From Promethearchaeota archaeon (GTDB lineage: Archaea > Asgardarchaeota > Lokiarchaeia > Sigyniarchaeales > SOKP01), in NCBI GenBank assembly GCA_016839585.1, contig JAEOTZ010000058.1, forward strand, positions 129,792 to 193,791: DNA of 64,000 bases, written 5' to 3'. The position numbers were made by a program, and so were the translations under genes. Of this stretch, positions 36,132 through 44,957 are shown piece after piece (the stretch's first letter is position 1; the number at the start of each line of letters is the position of its first letter). The notes under the pieces were generated by a model. The model saw nothing but the letters and a program-made list of their open reading frames with translations, was not told where the DNA came from and did no database searches.

Positions 36132-37493
36132 ATGGAAAATGATTACCATTTGAAAAGAGAGAAGAACTTTCATTCATTATTTCGTATTTATTTCATGATA
36201 TATTTTTGTATTGGCATCCTTCCTGTGAATATTGACAATCTATTAGAAAATCTTCCTGGAACCACAGAATTCGGTATAGGAGTAGTAATAGCATCTTTTT
36301 TAATCGTGGGGATGATAAGCATATTAACATTTGGATACTATGCTGATAAAATAACTGAAAAAGTATCACGAAAAAGAGTATTTATTTTTACTAATCTATT
36401 TTGGGTAATAACTTTTGGTCTAGTTTCATTATCATTAAATTACTATTTTTATCTCCTTTTTATCACTCTTAGTGCAATCGGTACTGGAGCTTTTTTACCG
36501 ATTGGGTTCTCAATAATAGGAGACTTTTACTCACCAAAAGAAAGAGGAAAAAAATTTGGTGTTATGCAATTTGGTTTAATACTAGGTAATGGAATGGGTA
36601 TTATATTCGGGGGGATATTAGGAAGCTATACTGGACCCTTAGGTTGGAGATTTGCCTATGGTTTAGGTTCAATTTTGGGATTATTATCTGTTTTAGGATA
36701 TATTTTTTCAGGAGTTGATCCTGAAAGAGCTCGTACTGAACCGGAATTTAAAGATTTTGAGGGTGAAATAAATTATAATTATAAAATAACTTTCAAAAAT
36801 CTAGGTCAATTGTCTAAAATGAAATCCATTTCAGCTATTCTATTATCTGTACTCTGTTCTGGAATAGCAACTTCTACACTTGGAATATGGGCTATTTTCT
36901 ACTTAAGCACAAAATTAAGTGGATCTGATGCCGAATTAATTGCTACAACAATATACGTTTTAGTTGGAGCAGGAGGGCTTCCTGGAGCTATTATCGGGGG
37001 GAGATTAGGTGACCGATTCTTTCGTGCAGGGAAAATACATGGTCGTGTGATTATATCATTATTTGGACTTCTATCAGGAATATTATGTATGTTAGGATTT
37101 TATCTAATTCCCTTCTTCACTGAAACAACCCTACAAATAGTTGTATCATGGATTTTTTTCCTTATACTAGGATATTTAGGATATCTTCTTGTATCATTTT
37201 CATTGGGAAACCAATTTGCAATATATTCAGAGGTTTGCGTCCCAGAATTGAGGAGCACAGCAAATGCATTAAATGGTTTAATGGTAAATTTAGGGGGTAT
37301 TATTGGAAATTTACTTATTTCCTCCTTAATTGAAAGAAATATGTCATGGCTACCGTTCGCAATTGCTTTAGTTTTACTAATTTGGCTATTTGGATCATTA
37401 TTGTGGATATTACCATATTTTTATTACCCAACAGAATCAAAAGAATGTAGAGATTTAATGGCTAAACGTAGATTAGAATTAGACAAAATTTAG
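36132..37493 (+). CDS. MFS transporter, sugar-phosphate/hexuronate-like
   Basis: 453 residues with twelve helices. Motif A appears as FGYYADKITEKVSRKRVFI between helices 2 and 3, and GGRLGDRFFRAGKIHGRVII repeats it between helices 8 and 9. Helix 4 carries GAFLPIGFSIIGDFYSPKER, the 'P-x-x-x-S-x-I-G-D/E-x-F/Y-x-P-x-x-R' pattern common in organic-anion and spinster-like transporters. The middle loop (GVDPERARTEPEFKDFEGE) is cytosolic and charged. It is not close to the other MFS protein in the window. The substrate cannot be read off. A T10 tract just after the stop marks the likely transcript end. Confidence 0.85.
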   Translation: MENDYHLKREKNFHSLFRIYFMIYFCIGILPVNIDNLLENLPGTTEFGIGVVIASFLIVGMISILTFGYYADKITEKVSRKRVFIFTNLFWVITFGLVSLSLNYYFYLLFITLSAIGTGAFLPIGFSIIGDFYSPKERGKKFGVMQFGLILGNGMGIIFGGILGSYTGPLGWRFAYGLGSILGLLSVLGYIFSGVDPERARTEPEFKDFEGEINYNYKITFKNLGQLSKMKSISAILLSVLCSGIATSTLGIWAIFYLSTKLSGSDAELIATTIYVLVGAGGLPGAIIGGRLGDRFFRAGKIHGRVIISLFGLLSGILCMLGFYLIPFFTETTLQIVVSWIFFLILGYLGYLLVSFSLGNQFAIYSEVCVPELRSTANALNGLMVNLGGIIGNLLISSLIERNMSWLPFAIALVLLIWLFGSLLWILPYFYYPTESKECRDLMAKRRLELDKI

Positions 37494-37499
37494 AATAAA

Positions 37500-37509
37500 T
37501 TTTTTTTTT
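37500..37509 (+). terminator. T10 tract after MFS gene
   Basis: Ten T residues starting 7 bases after the MFS stop codon, with no upstream stem. Such tracts end transcription in archaea. Confidence 0.55.
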
Positions 37510-37612
37510 CACTAAAATTTATTATTACGTTGTATTATATTTTAATTAACCTTTTAGATTAAGAATTATTTAATTCTTTAGAACTTAGAATAATCAATCA
37601 AATTGGTTGTAA

Positions 37613-38662
37613 TTGGCTGAATTATTTGATTCATCATCATCATCGGATAAGAATCCTTTTGAAGAATTAGCTATAGTATATGTCTTATATTTTGATGAAG
37701 CTCAAGGACATGTTCCTTTATTAATCTATCCAGATGATCGATATAAAGATGATAAAAAGTTTATGAGACCTATCAAATATCATCCAATATGGTTTTTAAG
37801 TGCAGATGAACAAGAAGTTCTCGACCATATAGACTTAGAATTTAAAGGTTATACCTTTTTTGGTAAAAAATTTTTAACCATTTCCAAGAGAAAAAAAAGA
37901 AGGGCAGGATTAGAAGAGGAAACACCTGAAACTATTGTAGTTATCGTATCACTACCAACTAAACTTGAGATTTTGGGTGATGAACTTATCAAACAATTGA
38001 CAACTGAGATTAGAGGAAATTTTGAGAAAAATTTATTCGAAATCATCGAATCTGAAATCGTGAGAGATGCTGTAATCAAATCTCCTAAAATCGAGAAAAT
38101 AATCGAAAAGGGGGATAAAATTAAAATTGAGTTAAGAGAATTGATAGAAAAAATAGTGAATATGTATTTTTCTAGCACAATAAATCAAGCTGATACAACT
38201 TCAATAAAAATGCAGAAAGCCATCTCTTACTTAGCTTTAAAAGGTATCGATGTGTCTCATATCTCAAGTGGAGATTATAAAGATTCATTCTCAAGTATTA
38301 AACTATTTGATCCTACCGAAAAATCTAAAGTTGATTTTACAAATAAATTTCAATTTTCAATTAAAAAAGTAATTATAATGGAAGATAGTCAAGAGTTTGA
38401 GATTATAACTCAGAATGATAGTAAGAACGAATTTCATAACCTTTTAATTAAAATTACAAATGTAAAAGAGTATTTCGAAAAAGAAATAATGAATGAACAC
38501 ATTGATATTTGGTTTCCAGAAGAAGAATTAGTATTTTTTTCACCAATTATACCTCATATTGATGAATATCTATTCTTTATAATAGAAGAAAAGTCTAAAG
38601 AAAGATTAATATCAAAAAGAATTGATTTAAATATATTAAGAAATCAAAAAAATAAAAATTAG
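37613..38662 (+). CDS. Uncharacterised protein with possible longin-like N-terminal domain
   Basis: 349 residues, TTG start (AELFDSSSSSDKNPFEE). Residues 17-140 alternate strand and helix: LAIVYVLYFDEAQGHVPLLI, then FKGYTFFGKKFLTISKRKKR, then ETIVVIVSLPTKLEILGDEL and a helix. A 'strand-turn-strand with G-x-P-L-x-Y, then strand, then long helix' order recalls longin/roadblock folds that are abundant in Asgard genomes. The rest (150-349) is mixed, with a helical stretch at 155-215. I do not recognise the family. It sits 13 bases before a GNAT gene, likely one transcript. Confidence 0.45.
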   Translation: MAELFDSSSSSDKNPFEELAIVYVLYFDEAQGHVPLLIYPDDRYKDDKKFMRPIKYHPIWFLSADEQEVLDHIDLEFKGYTFFGKKFLTISKRKKRRAGLEEETPETIVVIVSLPTKLEILGDELIKQLTTEIRGNFEKNLFEIIESEIVRDAVIKSPKIEKIIEKGDKIKIELRELIEKIVNMYFSSTINQADTTSIKMQKAISYLALKGIDVSHISSGDYKDSFSSIKLFDPTEKSKVDFTNKFQFSIKKVIIMEDSQEFEIITQNDSKNEFHNLLIKITNVKEYFEKEIMNEHIDIWFPEEELVFFSPIIPHIDEYLFFIIEEKSKERLISKRIDLNILRNQKNKN

Positions 38663-38675
38663 GGATAAAAAACTT

Positions 38676-39152
38676 ATGTCCGAAGAAATTCTTGAAGAGG
38701 AAGAAATAATAATCAGAAATTACAGAACTTCTGATTATCAAGCAACATTAATAATTTTAAGAGAACTTTCAGATAAATATAATATTGGTATGAAAGAAGA
38801 AAAATGGATAGAATCTTCTGGATTAAGACAATTTAAGCCCAATCTAAAGAGAATTACTTTAGTGGCAGAAATAAAATCAACAGGAAAAGTAGTAAGCATG
38901 GGGATAATTGAAGCAGTTAAAAATACATTAGGACAATACGTAGGGTATCTAGATAATTGGGCAACTAAAAAAGAATACATTGGCAAGCATGTAGGTAAGC
39001 TCTTAGCAGATAAGGCTATTCAAATTCTAAAATCTTGGGGTTGTGAATCAGTAAGAATCAATCTTGCTTATGGATCTACCCAAAAATTACTTGATATATT
39101 CGGCAAAGTAGGATTTAAACCTATAATTACAGTATTAGAAAAGAAATTTTAA
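38676..39152 (+). CDS. GNAT-family N-acetyltransferase
   Basis: 158 residues. After an acidic leader (MSEEILEEEEII) the GNAT fold begins with IRNYRTSDYQATLIILREL. Acetyl-CoA contact motif A is YLDNWATKKEYIGKHVGKLL (the usual 'V-x-x-x-x-R/K-x-x-G-x-G/H-x-G-x-x-L', with His replacing one Gly). Motif B is WGCESVRINLAYGSTQKLLD, followed by FGKVGFKP. GNAT enzymes transfer acetyl from acetyl-CoA to an amine, on a small molecule or a protein. The target is not evident. Its stop is 1 base from a reverse-strand relic of a tyrosine phenol-lyase 3' end. Confidence 0.82.
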   Translation: MSEEILEEEEIIIRNYRTSDYQATLIILRELSDKYNIGMKEEKWIESSGLRQFKPNLKRITLVAEIKSTGKVVSMGIIEAVKNTLGQYVGYLDNWATKKEYIGKHVGKLLADKAIQILKSWGCESVRINLAYGSTQKLLDIFGKVGFKPIITVLEKKF

Positions 39153-39153
39153 A

Positions 39154-39216
39154 TTAGTTTATTTTTTCAAATCTAGATTGAAAGAAGCGTAAATATTTTG
39201 GTACATTTACCCTTTT
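39154..39216 (-). pseudogene. Relic of a tyrosine phenol-lyase 3' end (A)
   Basis: On the minus strand the frame reads VPKYLRFFQSRFEKIN and stop. The intact phenol-lyase at 41866 ends EPKHLRFFQARFEKL. A stop codon lies about 20 codons upstream, so only the extreme C-terminus survives. It begins 1 base after the stop of the GNAT gene. Confidence 0.6.
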
Positions 39217-39425
39217 TTATTCCCGCGATAATATGCTTATATATTACTTTATTTTAATTTTAAATGAAAATTTACTCTCTAATCGAAAAAACCTTTCTAA
39301 AACTAAATAACATGAAAGGATATATTTTGATAATTATTGAGCTTAGCACCTAACCCTTTAATAAAATATTTATATACTCATGATTACTTACTAATTTTAT
39401 CAAGCTATAAAATTAATTATCTTAT

Positions 39426-40247
39426 GTGATCGAAATGGATAAAAAAGGTCTTATTGGAATCGTCATAGTGATCTTTCTTGTAGGTGGATTAGCAGGTGGA
39501 TTTATTGGTTATTTCTTCCCAAGGGAAGAAAAAGAACCAACCAAAGGTTCATTTAATGCTGTTATTGATGGATATTTCAATGAAGGCGAGGGATGGCAAT
39601 ATTCCGATTGGCAATTTACTGAATATTTATTAACTGATAATGATAATTTAGATTGTTTTAACTTCTTTTATGTTCATTTAACACTTTCATCGCTTTATAT
39701 CTTAGTAGATTTTGTTAGCGATATTACGAATGATACCACCGATGAATATCTTGCTGTCTGGATAGATACCGATAATTCTCAAACAATATTCTATAATGAT
39801 GACACTTGGAACCTTAACGTTGGTAATCCTGGACATGAACTGCTCTATTTCATACCAGAAACGAAATCTATTAATGATACATTGCAAATTGATGTCAATC
39901 TCAATCCAAATATATTTTTAACAACTTTAAATGAATCCGAAGCCACAGTTGAGTTTGGATTCCAATCATCAATGAATGGGGGACAATTGCATCGAATTTT
40001 TGAAATTGAAATAAATAGAGATGCTTTAAGTGCTTTTAATGCTACTAACTTTAATATAGGTTTTCTAGGTTACGGTACAGTATTTATACCACTATATTTT
40101 TACTCCGGTTTTTGGGGCGCTCCTACCCTGTTTTCCTCAGATTTTTATTATTCTGCTTTTTTCTTTAGTGAAGGATATATAAAAGAAGCGGCTTTCTTTA
40201 AATGCGGATATGGAACTGGTATATATGATTTAAAAGATACACCTTAA
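39426..40247 (+). CDS. Membrane-anchored extracellular protein, unrecognised
   Basis: 273 residues; starts at GTG 39426 or, perhaps better, ATG 39435 (MDKKGLIGIVIVIFLVGGLA). One N-terminal transmembrane anchor with a glycine-rich helix is followed by a basic turn FPREEKEP. A beta-rich ectodomain of about 235 residues is rich in Asp, Asn and aromatic residues (YLAVWIDTDNSQTIFYNDDT). The look is that of a calcium-binding jelly-roll like those in carbohydrate-binding or S-layer-associated proteins, which is only an impression. A 29-base tandem repeat straddles its stop codon. Relics of phenol-lyase ends flank it on both sides. Confidence 0.6.
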   Translation: MIEMDKKGLIGIVIVIFLVGGLAGGFIGYFFPREEKEPTKGSFNAVIDGYFNEGEGWQYSDWQFTEYLLTDNDNLDCFNFFYVHLTLSSLYILVDFVSDITNDTTDEYLAVWIDTDNSQTIFYNDDTWNLNVGNPGHELLYFIPETKSINDTLQIDVNLNPNIFLTTLNESEATVEFGFQSSMNGGQLHRIFEIEINRDALSAFNATNFNIGFLGYGTVFIPLYFYSGFWGAPTLFSSDFYYSAFFFSEGYIKEAAFFKCGYGTGIYDLKDTP

Positions 40248-40278
40248 AAATATACGATTTAAAAGATACACCTAAAAA
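40222..40278 (+). repeat. Imperfect tandem duplication across a stop codon
   Basis: TATATGATTTAAAAGATACA (from 40222) is repeated as TATACGATTTAAAAGATACA (from 40251), with further matching bases on each, 29 and 28 bases in all. The first copy encodes the end IYDLKDTP of the membrane-anchored protein. The second would encode the same residues followed by KN. It is a local slippage duplication that has moved the stop codon. Confidence 0.7.
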
Positions 40279-40288
40279 TTTTTTTTTT
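40279..40288 (+). terminator. T10 tract after membrane-anchored protein gene
   Basis: Ten T residues directly after the tandem repeat, 31 bases past the stop. Likely archaeal terminator. Confidence 0.5.
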
Positions 40289-40347
40289 CTATTATACTTT
40301 CTTAATCTTTCAATATTTTTAAAGAAAAGATTTTTAGAATTTCATTA

Positions 40348-40404
40348 TTAAGGTACTTTTTCAAACCTTGCTTGAAAAAACCGTAAATTATACAATGAAT
40401 CTTT
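40348..40404 (-). pseudogene. Relic of a tyrosine phenol-lyase 3' end (B)
   Basis: Minus-strand frame YNLRFFQARFEKVP and stop, again matching LRFFQARFEKL at the end of the intact gene. The DNA is close to the intact copy over TGCTTG-AAAAACCG-TAA (plus strand). A stop lies 18 codons upstream. Confidence 0.65.
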
Positions 40405-40524
40405 TTAATAAGTCTCGTAATTCAAATTTAGGGATGGATTAATGAATATATATTTAAATAAAAGATACTTGTTAATGTTTAGAAGTTCAAAAAAAAACAT
40501 TGTTTTAATAAGGAGGGTAAAAAT

Positions 40525-41739
40525 ATGGACAATAATAATCTTATAAAACAAGCACAGAATCTAATTGAGGGGGGAAAGCCTCAAGAAGCAATTCCGATCT
40601 TTCAGTCACTTTTAGAATCAAATCCTAATAATCATTTGTTATGGTTTTTATTGGGGAGAACTTATGACATGATTGGTGAAAAAACTTACGCTATTAAATG
40701 CCTTTTAAAATCTAGTAAATTAAATAAAGGTTTTTGGGACGGATATTTATATCTAGCTCAGATTTATGTAAATTCTAATGATCTGAATAATATTAAGAAG
40801 TATATCAATAAAGTTTTAGATATAAATCCTGAGTTAGCATCAGCATGGGCATTGCTAGGAGTAGCTTATGGCAAGAGTAAAATACATTCAAAAGCCCTTG
40901 AGTGTTTTTTAAAAGCAAATAAATTAGATCCTACGGATGAGCAGATCCAAAGAAATTTAAGCATGACTCGTGCTAAAATGGCTAAAGAACAATTAAGGAG
41001 GAACGGAGTACCAAGAGTATCAATGACATTTTTTGGTGATGGATTAGATATAACCGACGAAGTTGAGAAATCTCGTAGAGAGTTTGAAAAAGATCCCTCA
41101 AAATTCGACGATCTTTTCCCTGGACCACATTTAAAACTAAGTAATGATGATGAAGAGGAAGAAAAAGTAGATTCTAAACAAGAGTTCTTAGATAATTTCT
41201 GGAAAGATTTGCAAAAAGCTCGAGAGGATGCGTATCGAAGAGTAAGCGAACAAACTAACTACTTTAAAAGTTTAGATACATCCAAACTCGTTGATTTTGA
41301 ATATGAAGATGAGGAGGATGAAGAAGAACCTCATTATAAAATCGGATTCTTTTATGAATGGGGCGGTCATATGTTTTGGGCTCGTAATGACAATACCTCA
41401 GAAAAATTCGGATCCCCTATTGATCCCCTGAAATTGCCTATACCTTCAGAGTATGCTCAAAAATTTAAGGAATTAAATTATCTTTGGGAAAAACTTAATC
41501 GCAAAGATTCTGAATATAGTTCTCAATACTCAGACTGGGAACGGTTATTTAGGGAGACAGGAGAATTACTCGAAAAAACAGCAAAAGAATTAGGTCCTGA
41601 ATTTATTTTGTGTGAAGATTTTGATTGTTACATGAATGTCTGGAAAAAATTGCATGAATTAGATGGTGATATAAGTAAATCAAGAGTAAAAGCTCTATTA
41701 AATGAAGCTATATCAAGAAGGGATGAAAAAATTATTTAG
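40525..41739 (+). CDS. TPR-repeat protein with acidic C-terminal half
   Basis: 404 residues, preceded by a strong AAGGAGGG 9 bases before the ATG. Residues 3-140 hold about four TPR units: LIKQAQNLIEGGKPQEAIPI, LWFLLGRTYDMIGEKTYAIK, GYLYLAQIYVNSNDLNNIKK and AWALLGVAYGKSKIHSKALE. The middle (160-270) is very acidic, with NDDEEEEK and DFEYEDEEDEEEP. The last 130 residues are a mixed domain with many aromatics (YEWGGHMFWARND). TPR units bind partner proteins; the partner is unknown. The gene lies between relic B and the intact phenol-lyase. Confidence 0.78.
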   Translation: MDNNNLIKQAQNLIEGGKPQEAIPIFQSLLESNPNNHLLWFLLGRTYDMIGEKTYAIKCLLKSSKLNKGFWDGYLYLAQIYVNSNDLNNIKKYINKVLDINPELASAWALLGVAYGKSKIHSKALECFLKANKLDPTDEQIQRNLSMTRAKMAKEQLRRNGVPRVSMTFFGDGLDITDEVEKSRREFEKDPSKFDDLFPGPHLKLSNDDEEEEKVDSKQEFLDNFWKDLQKAREDAYRRVSEQTNYFKSLDTSKLVDFEYEDEEDEEEPHYKIGFFYEWGGHMFWARNDNTSEKFGSPIDPLKLPIPSEYAQKFKELNYLWEKLNRKDSEYSSQYSDWERLFRETGELLEKTAKELGPEFILCEDFDCYMNVWKKLHELDGDISKSRVKALLNEAISRRDEKII

Positions 41740-41865
41740 AAGAAAAAAATAAGAATAATTTCCTTCAAAATATGTTTAATAAAAACCATTCTACTTATAT
41801 TTTTTTAGGCTAAAACTATTTTTAAAATTAAATAATCCATTATTTTTGAAGAGGAGTTGGATTAG

Positions 41866-43236
41866 TTACAATTTCTCGAAACGTGCTTGGAAAAACCGTA
41901 AGTGTTTTGGCTCAAAGACCATCTTTAATCCTGTAATTTCTTCTCGTTTTTCATGGAGTCTTATCAATGACTCTGCTACATACTCCATGTGTGTGTTAGT
42001 ATATACTCTGCGAGGAATCGTGAGTCTAACAAGTTCTAATTTTGGAAAGACATTTTCTCCTGTATCTTTATCTCGACCTTTTGAGACAGCCCCTCTTTCC
42101 ATGCTCCTAACTGCCGAATCCTCATAGATCGCAGCTGAGAGAGTTTGTGCTGGCCATTGGTCCCGTGGAAGGTGGGGCAGGAATTTTAAAGCATCAAGAA
42201 AAACACCATGACCACCAATTGGTCTTACGATAGAAACTCCCGCTTTAATCAACAATTCACCTAAGTAACGTACTTGGTTTATTCTATATTTCAGATATTG
42301 ATATTGAGCGCCTTCCCGTAAACCAAGAGCAACAGCTTCCATATCTCGACCAGACATCCCGCCATAAGTATGAAGTCCTTCAAATAAAACAACCATTCCC
42401 CTTGTATAATCGAATATTTCCTCACTATGAGTAGCTAAAAATCCACCCATGTTTACTAAACAATCCTTCTTAGCACTATATATACATCCATCTGAATAAC
42501 TCATCATCTCTCTAAGAATGTCAATTATTGGTGTATCTTCATAACCTTTTTCTCGCTCTCTAATAAAATAAGCATTTTCACTAGATCTGGTTGCGTCAAA
42601 TATAATCTTTAGATTATAGTCATTGCAAAATTCCCTCAACTCACGGAGATTTTGCATAGAGACAGGTTGGCCGCCACTCATGTTAACATTGAGCTCCACA
42701 TTTACAAAAGCAATCTTTTCAAGACCGTATTCATCAATATATCCTTGGAGTTTTTTTAAATCCATATTTCCTTTAAAGGGGTATAAATTTTGTGGATCAT
42801 GTGCTTCATCGATTATAGCGTCAACCATAGTTCCTCCTGCTAATTCTACATGAGCCTTCGAGGTTGTGAAATACATATTTCTTGGAACGATTTGTCCTGG
42901 TTTCGTAAGATGACCATACATTAAATGTTCCGCGCCACGCCCCTGATGAGTAGGTACAACATATTTATATCCTAAAACATCTTGTATTGCTTTCTCAAGG
43001 TTATAAAAGCTCCGTGCTCCAGCATAAGCTTCATCACCAAGCATCATTCCTGACCACTGAACATCTGACATAGCAGATGTACCAGAATCAGTTAGGAGAT
43101 CAATATAAACATCCTCAGATTTTAAAAGGAATGTGTTATAGCCAGCTTCTCGTATTGCTTGACTTCTTTTTTTTTGATCAGGCATATTAACATGCTCGAT
43201 CATTTTAATCTTAAAAGGTTCAGGGGGACCGTTCAT
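41866..43236 (-). CDS. tpl: Tyrosine phenol-lyase (beta-eliminating lyase)
   Basis: 456 residues, the same length as characterised tyrosine phenol-lyase, with residues in the same register. The PLP lysine K257 is in SAKKDCLVN, and TH-x-GRGAE near 96 binds the cofactor phosphate. T124 (MYFTTSKAH) and F448 (LRFFQARF) are those that separate phenol-lyase from tryptophanase, which has Asp and His there. Other matches are YIDLLTDSGTSAMSD, GGQPVSM and TIPRRVYTNTHMEYVA. The enzyme splits tyrosine into phenol, pyruvate and ammonia. It is divergent to the HMG-CoA-synthase-like gene. Two short relics of its 3' end lie downstream at 39.2 and 40.4 kb. Confidence 0.88.
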   Translation of the reverse strand: MNGPPEPFKIKMIEHVNMPDQKKRSQAIREAGYNTFLLKSEDVYIDLLTDSGTSAMSDVQWSGMMLGDEAYAGARSFYNLEKAIQDVLGYKYVVPTHQGRGAEHLMYGHLTKPGQIVPRNMYFTTSKAHVELAGGTMVDAIIDEAHDPQNLYPFKGNMDLKKLQGYIDEYGLEKIAFVNVELNVNMSGGQPVSMQNLRELREFCNDYNLKIIFDATRSSENAYFIREREKGYEDTPIIDILREMMSYSDGCIYSAKKDCLVNMGGFLATHSEEIFDYTRGMVVLFEGLHTYGGMSGRDMEAVALGLREGAQYQYLKYRINQVRYLGELLIKAGVSIVRPIGGHGVFLDALKFLPHLPRDQWPAQTLSAAIYEDSAVRSMERGAVSKGRDKDTGENVFPKLELVRLTIPRRVYTNTHMEYVAESLIRLHEKREEITGLKMVFEPKHLRFFQARFEKL

Positions 43237-43320
43237 TTCAACATTCTCATTCTTAATTAATTAGTTATAAATGAGTTAAGAATAATAATTTGAAAAAGAT
43301 TTTGGTGTATTCTCCCATAG

Positions 43321-43405
43321 ACTTCCCATTAAGGAGAGTTCTTTTAAAAGTTCTTGGAATTGCATGAAATCGTTATTTAGTTGGGAAGTTACTTTTTTTC
43401 GTGAA
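43321..43405. promoter_or_regulatory. Inverted arms and shared motif in a divergent promoter region
   Basis: ACTTCCCA (43321-43328) and TGGGAAGT (43382-43389) form an inverted pair 53 bases apart, between the divergent tpl and HMG-CoA-synthase-like genes. Next to it, ACTTTTTTTCGTGAA (43391-43405) is the reverse complement of TTCACGAAAAAAAGT, also seen near 6855 and 33456. A shared regulator is possible. Confidence 0.35.
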
Positions 43406-43501
43406 TTTGAGGAAATATTTTAATCTTAATACATTCAAATTCATATATATTATAAATGTTAAAAGAAAATACTAAAATCAAATAAGAGGAGAATATTAAA
43501 A

Positions 43502-44941
43502 TTGATTGGAATTAAATCGTATGGAGCTTATTTGCCCAGGTATTTATTACCTAGAGAACTAATAGGTAAAGCTTGGGACTTTCCAATAGTTCCTGGCACT
43601 AAAGCAGTAGCAATGGCAGATGAAGACAGTCTAACAATGTCAGTTGAAGCTGGTTTAGATTGTTTAGTTGGAATTGACCCAAAAACTATTGATGGATTAT
43701 TTTTCGCATCAACAACTCAAGTATATACAGAAAAAGACTCTGCATCATTGATCGCCACTGTATTAGATATGAGAGAAGATATCATTACTGCCGATTTTAC
43801 AGACTCTTTAAAGGCAGGAACCACAGCAGTTACACGAGCAGTAGATACCATTAAGGCAAACAAAGATATTAAAAACATTCTAGTAGTTGCGGCAGATACT
43901 CGAGCACCAGAACCATCAACGATGTGGGAGTATGGATTTGCTGATGGCGCTGCTGCTTTACTTATAGCGGAAGATGATAATTTACCTTTATCAATTGATG
44001 ATTATTATTCCGTTTCCGCTAATGTTACTGGACCCTGGAAAAGAACAGATAAGGACAAATTTATACGAACTTTCGAAGTGAAAATGGATGCAAAATTTTA
44101 TCTTGAAAATATAATCAAAGTAATGTCAGAAATCTTAAAAAGAAATGAATTGAAACCTGAAGATATCGGTGCTGCTGCATATTATTATAATAATCCTAGA
44201 ATGTATGGGAGAGTTGCGAAAATGATGAAATTTGCACAAGGAGTCGCGCAAAATAGTGTGTTTTTTCAACTTGGTGATTTAGGAACTCCAATGTCATTTG
44301 TGCTTTTAATTGCTGCTCTTAGAAGACCTAAACCTGATGCAAAAATACTTATGGCAGGATTTGGTGATGGAGCAGACGCAATCCTAATGCAAGTTCGAGA
44401 CCGAGATGCCCTAAGAAATCTTGGTAAAACAAGAATGGGTTTTATTGGACATCAAAAATCCATGAAAGCCCTAAAGAATTATAATAAGTTCCTTGATTTT
44501 AAGGAGGTTCTTGAAAAAGATAGATATACTAGAAAGAGCTCTGCTGTAACAATATGGCGAGATACAGCATCAGTATATAAATGGTATGGTGTTAAGTGCA
44601 AAAGTTGTGGAACTATTCAATATCCTGATATGCTACGTTCTTGTTATGTTTGTAGAGCAGATGATCAGTTTGAACGCGTAAAACTTGCGTTAAAGGGAAC
44701 TATCTTTACTTATACATTAGATCACTTAGTGGGTGGTGCATACTTAGATATTCCTGTACCTCGATGTGTGATTGATTTAGATGGTGGTGGAAGGGTTTTA
44801 TTAAATATGACCGAAATTGAGAAACCAGAAGAAACCGTTCAAATAGGTATGAGAGTGGAGTTAACCTTCAGAAAAGAACATGAAGGTGCTGAATTTAAAA
44901 ATTATTATTGGAAATGTCGCCCCGAAAGAGGGAGACCATAA
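43502..44941 (+). CDS. HMG-CoA-synthase-like protein fused to a DUF35 (OB/zinc) domain, catalytic Cys and His absent
   Basis: 479 residues, TTG start after AGAGGAG. Residues 1-340 align with archaeal HMG-CoA synthase (GIKSYGAYLPRYLL at the start; ITADFTDSLKAGTTAV matches the active-site block). The catalytic Cys of EFACKAGT is Leu103 here, and the catalytic His of FHQPNGK is Asn230 in YYYNNPRMYG. HMG-CoA synthase chemistry is therefore not expected. Residues 355-470 are a DUF35 unit with a zinc knuckle C366/C369/C381/C384 and an OB fold. In archaea a separate DUF35 protein joins thiolase and HMG-CoA synthase in one complex. Here it is fused, and the thiolase is the next gene, 16 bases away. 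The likely role is an acyl-CoA-handling partner of that thiolase. Confidence 0.75.
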   Translation: MIGIKSYGAYLPRYLLPRELIGKAWDFPIVPGTKAVAMADEDSLTMSVEAGLDCLVGIDPKTIDGLFFASTTQVYTEKDSASLIATVLDMREDIITADFTDSLKAGTTAVTRAVDTIKANKDIKNILVVAADTRAPEPSTMWEYGFADGAAALLIAEDDNLPLSIDDYYSVSANVTGPWKRTDKDKFIRTFEVKMDAKFYLENIIKVMSEILKRNELKPEDIGAAAYYYNNPRMYGRVAKMMKFAQGVAQNSVFFQLGDLGTPMSFVLLIAALRRPKPDAKILMAGFGDGADAILMQVRDRDALRNLGKTRMGFIGHQKSMKALKNYNKFLDFKEVLEKDRYTRKSSAVTIWRDTASVYKWYGVKCKSCGTIQYPDMLRSCYVCRADDQFERVKLALKGTIFTYTLDHLVGGAYLDIPVPRCVIDLDGGGRVLLNMTEIEKPEETVQIGMRVELTFRKEHEGAEFKNYYWKCRPERGRP

Positions 44942-44957
44942 TGGAGGTAGATAAAAA

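Noticed and set aside
40222-40278. Tandem repeat as an attachment site
   Set aside because: It extends the coding end of one gene and has no second distant copy. Slippage explains it better.
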